A stretch of DNA of 64,000 nt from an uncultured Clostridia bacterium. GTDB taxonomy: Bacteria > Bacillota > Clostridia > TANB77 > CAG-508. This document shows, piece after piece, positions 57,824 through 64,000 of this stretch (positions are counted from its first letter, which is position 1; every line of letters starts with the position of its first letter). The notes beneath the pieces are model-generated. The model was given only the letters and a program-made list of their open reading frames with translations, had not been told where the DNA came from and searched no databases. Position numbers and translations under genes: made by a program. The stretch spans positions 1-64,000 of the forward strand of contig CAKMVZ010000006.1 in NCBI GenBank assembly GCA_928721915.1, given 5' to 3'.

Positions 57824-58072
57824 ATGGCACATAAAAAAGGTCAAGGTAGTGTTAAGAACGGTAGAGACAGTGAGTCAAAAAGACTTGGTGTTAAAAAATC
57901 TGACGGTCAAGAAGTAAAAGCTGGAAATATTATTATAAGACAAAGAGGAACAAAGGTATATCCAGGTAACAATGTTGGAATCGGAAGTGATGATACATTA
58001 TTTGCTTTATCTGATGGAAAAGTTAAATTTGAAAGAAAAGGTAAAGATAAAAAACAAGTTAGTGTATATTAA
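57824..58072 (+). CDS. rpmA: Ribosomal protein L27
   Basis: A 50S protein, 82 residues, reaching the peptidyl transferase centre with its N-terminus. It begins MAHKKGQGSVKNGRDS with no N-terminal extension, so no Prp cleavage is required, which agrees with the missing ysxB gene. GAAAGGAG precedes the ATG. No in-frame CGG, though several out-of-frame ones. Confidence 0.97.
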   Translation: MAHKKGQGSVKNGRDSESKRLGVKKSDGQEVKAGNIIIRQRGTKVYPGNNVGIGSDDTLFALSDGKVKFERKGKDKKQVSVY

Positions 58073-58073
58073 T

Positions 58074-58111
58074 AAAAAAATAGTAAGCAAAAAGCTTGCT
58101 ATTTTTTTTTA
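58074..58111 (+). terminator. Terminator after rpmA
   Basis: Stem AAAAATAGTAAGC/GCTTGCTATTTTT and a long T run. Confidence 0.9.
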
Positions 58112-58159
58112 CTTAATGTATATTTATTAAAGAGATTATTTTTATAGGAGAATTTACAT

Positions 58160-59333
58160 ATGAATAAAAAATATTTTATTGTGATTATAAGTTTATTAGT
58201 TTTAATATTAATTATTATGGCGATAGTTTTAATTTTAAATGAAGGAAATAGTAATAGCGAATCTAAAAATCGGGAATGCGCAATCTGAATTAATTAATCC
58301 TGAAATTGAATTATCATCTGAAACCAAAAAAGGCAAAACTACTATATATGTTAAAGCCACTATAAGTGGAGATGATACTATTTTGTCAATTACTTTACCA
58401 GATGGTAAAATAGTAAATTCAGATACTGCAGAATTTGAAACTGAAGAACCAGGAGAATATGAATTTACAGTTACAACGAACAATGGAGTGGTTGCTTCAA
58501 AAACAATTACTATTGAAGATCTAGATGAAGTATCTGCAGATAATCCTTATATTCCAGATGGCTTTACACATGTAAGTGATACTGATATAGAAACTGGTTT
58601 TGTTATTGAAGATGAAAGTGGAAATCAGTTTGTTTGGGTTCCTGTTGAAAGTGGTAGATTAAAAAGAAATACTGAAAATGATTCAAGTTATGAAGAAATA
58701 GATAGTACTGCAAGTGGATTATATAATAGTGTTGCAAAATATTATGGATTCTATATTGCAAGATATGAAGCTAGCCAAGCAAAATATAATAATACTGATA
58801 CTGTAGGCTCTGTAGCTGATGTAATGCCTTGGTCTAATATTAATTATAGTGAGTGTTATGATATTGCAACTGAAGCTGCAAATGTTTATGGATATGTTGG
58901 AGTAAAAACTGCATTAGTTAATAGTTATGCATGGGATACAACATTAGATTGGATAAATGAAACAGAAAAAAATTATTCAAGTAATACAAGTTATGGAAAT
59001 TATTCAGGAACAATTTTAAAAACAGGAGAAACATCAACAGATGAAGTAAATTCTATTTGTGATATGGCAGGTAATTTAAGAGAATGGACTACAGAAGTTT
59101 ATTATCAAGAAAATGTTTTAAATGAAAATAATGTAAATACTGTTTCAGAAGAAGAAAATACAGATGAAACAACTAATAACACATCAAATACAGTAAATGA
59201 TGAAGATTTAACATACCATGTAATACGTGGAGGAAGTGCAAATATAAATAAAGTTGCTAATAGTCATATTGGGCAATTAGAAACTATGTCAGATTCTTAT
59301 TGGGGATTTAGAATTATACTTTATAAAGATTAA
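58160..59333 (+). CDS. Exported protein with formylglycine-generating-enzyme-like domain, one +1 CGG site
   Basis: Starts ATG 58160 after ATAGGAGAA. An N-terminal membrane helix (about 4-27) precedes a zero-frame CGG at 58271; skipping the C reads SKNGNAQSEL and gives 390 residues. Residues about 40-110 form an Ig-like beta segment, and about 120-390 a FGE/SUMF1-like lectin-fold domain (FVWVPVESG, FYIARYEAS, CDMAGNLREWT, RGGSANI, WGFRI). The catalytic Cys pair of true FGE is not evident, so it is likely a binding protein. Straight reading would give only a short peptide. Confidence 0.82.
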
Positions 59334-59432
59334 ATTTTGACATAAAAATCTATAATAAAACTATAATATAGGAGCTTTTAAAAAACACATAATAATTTTT
59401 GACGAAAAAAATAAAAAAATGTAAAAAAAGTG

Positions 59433-59461
59433 TTGACTTTTAAAAAAGAAAGTGGTAAACT
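59433..59461 (+). promoter_or_regulatory. rRNA promoter P1
   Basis: TTGACT and TAAACT with a 17-base spacer. Confidence 0.65.
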
Positions 59462-59462
59462 A

Positions 59463-59500
59463 TAGCACAGTTGATTTTGAAAAAAATCGGCTGTGCTAAA
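59463..59500 (+). other. Hairpin downstream of P1
   Basis: TAGCACAGTTGATTTT pairs with AAAATCGGCTGTGCTA around a short loop; placed to act on P1 transcripts. Confidence 0.5.
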
Positions 59501-59592
59501 ACATTATATAGCCCTAAAAACTTACGAAAATTAGCGATAAAAGGATTTTAGAAAAAAAACGAAAAAAACTTTGAAAAAATTCAAAAAAATCG

Positions 59593-59621
59593 TTGACAAA
59601 GTAAAATGAGGGTGGTATAAT
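59593..59621 (+). promoter_or_regulatory. rRNA promoter P2
   Basis: TTGACA and TATAAT with a 17-base spacer, both perfect. Confidence 0.85.
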
Positions 59622-59853
59622 AAAACTCGTTCCGAACGAAACGGAACAACAAAAAAATTTAGAGCTTGAAAAAAGCAAAGAATTAAAAGTAAAGTACATT
59701 GAAAAGTAAACAATAATACAATATCCTTTGAGATAATTCTAAGAAAACCTAAAAGTATGTAAAACATACAAAAAAGTGAGTTTGAAAAAGAATTCAAAGA
59801 GCTAAAAACAATTAAATTAAAATTAAATAAATCGAAAGATTTATGAGAGATAA

Positions 59854-61385
<1,532 letters not shown>

Positions 61386-61486
61386 AGAAGAAGAAAGAAT
61401 TAATCAAGATTGATATTGTTTTATTGTTTATTTTTCAATGTACTTTAATTAGTACATTAAAAATTTAAAAATTATTTAACTATTCT

Positions 61487-61564
61487 GGGGGTATAGCTCA
61501 GTTTGGCTAGAGCGCCTGCCTTGCAAGCAGGAGGTCAGGAGTTCGACTCTCCTTACCTCCACCA
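61487..61564 (+). tRNA. tRNA-Ala (anticodon TGC), CCA encoded
   Basis: Acceptor stem GGGGGTA/TACCTCC (one G-U), anticodon loop CTTGCAA in stem CCTGC/GCAGG, T loop TTCGACT, encoded CCA. In the 16S-23S spacer, the usual place. Confidence 0.95.
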
Positions 61565-61830
61565 TTTTTACCAAAATATGGTAAAAAGTTAAATAAAAAA
61601 GCACATTGAAAAATATATAGATGAATAAAAGGTAAAACTAGCATACAAAATTTTGAAAGAAATGAAGTATGACAATGAAACCGAAAAGAAAACCGTACCT
61701 ATTTAATTCACAGTATAAGCGAGTAGTGCTAGGAAGCCGAAATAAAAAAGGCAAGGGCGCATACGATGGTATGTAACCGCGTTTTTTATGAAGGCTGACA
61801 ACGCAATGCGAAGTTTAGACGAAGAATTTA
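61565..61830 (+). other. 16S-23S spacer downstream of tRNA-Ala
   Basis: Processing stem and antitermination region; GC-rich patches near 61720-61800. No second tRNA seen. Confidence 0.7.

Positions 61831-64000
<2,170 letters not shown>

Larger units (their letters stand above)
59334..59853. other. rRNA operon promoter and leader region
   Basis: About 520 bases without a gene: tandem sigma-A promoters (59433-59461, 59593-59621), a hairpin after the first and a short one after the second (GTTCCG/CGGAAC), then the 16S leader with a run of AT-rich sequence and possible boxA-like elements near 59730. Confidence 0.8.

Noticed and set aside
6359..58273. Simple reassignment of CGG to another amino acid
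   Set aside because: Reading CGG as any three-base codon leaves the downstream frame wrong at all 23 sites; one base must be skipped.
6314..59333. The interrupted genes as pseudogenes or assembly errors
   Set aside because: All 23 interruptions are the same event, a C before a zero-frame Gly codon. CGG in the other two registers (for example TCG GAA, GGC GGA, GAC GGA) is never associated with a shift. A sequencing error or random decay could not follow the reading frame or choose glycine codons only, and could not strike the coding strand of a minus-strand gene in the same way. Several of the genes are essential.

Overview
The window looks like a chromosomal segment of an anaerobic, spore-forming, very AT-rich member of the Clostridia. 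The evidence is the sporulation genes (spoIIAA-spoIIAB-sigF, spoIID, spoIIQ, spoVS), pyruvate formate-lyase, a Firmicutes-type diadenylate cyclase, DUF4364 and prepilin-like surface proteins. The species cannot be named from the sequence.

Main observation: 16 otherwise normal genes, including single-copy essential ones (dnaE, dnaG, truA, mfd, sigF), are each interrupted by one to three apparent +1 frameshifts, 23 in all. Every one has the same form: a zero-frame CGG, where skipping the C restores the frame and reads the next three bases (GGN) as a glycine. Where I know the family, that glycine is conserved. Apart from these sites I found only one in-frame CGG in any predicted gene (35125-35123, a small atypical ORF). 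CGG in the other two registers is common and harmless. This reads as genome-wide decoding of the quadruplet CGGN as glycine, or an equivalent +1 skip at CGG, not as random damage. Corrected coordinates below span the whole genes, and each corrected length is a multiple of three.

Layout. 1-5.4 kb: a partial minus-strand gene, gltX, an SPFH/zinc-ribbon protein, metG and hpf. 5.4-8.9 kb: a sporulation block with a sigma-H-like promoter. 9-12.9 kb: an ABC exporter, a Lys/Glu-rich membrane protein and cdaA. 13-20 kb: truA, rqcP, dnaE, a prepilin-like gene, a phosphoribosyltransferase-like gene and ymdB. 20-28.6 kb: an accessory surface region with three prepilin-like proteins (one carrying an SGNH hydrolase, one with a compositionally foreign C-terminus), a DUF4143 ATPase, an unusual leader region and an IS150-like element sitting in a terminator loop. 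28.7-35.8 kb: spoVS, trxB-trxA, mfd and an rRNA methyltransferase, then two minus-strand genes. 36-40.9 kb: a sortase, a Cna-B surface protein, a membrane-anchored ECF sigma factor and a partner. 41-44 kb: pflB-pflA. 44.3-52.3 kb: a five-gene operon of mostly unknown large proteins, one with a zinc-protease motif. 52.4-59.3 kb: dut, a CarD-like regulator, dnaG, rpoD, rplU and rpmA, and an exported FGE-like protein. 59.4-64 kb: an rRNA operon (16S, tRNA-Ala, partial 23S) with tandem promoters.

The strongly expressed genes (rplU, rpmA, rpoD, pflB, trxA, hpf, gltX, metG) carry no CGG site, while replication, repair, modification and surface genes do. This suggests the event is tolerated but has a cost.
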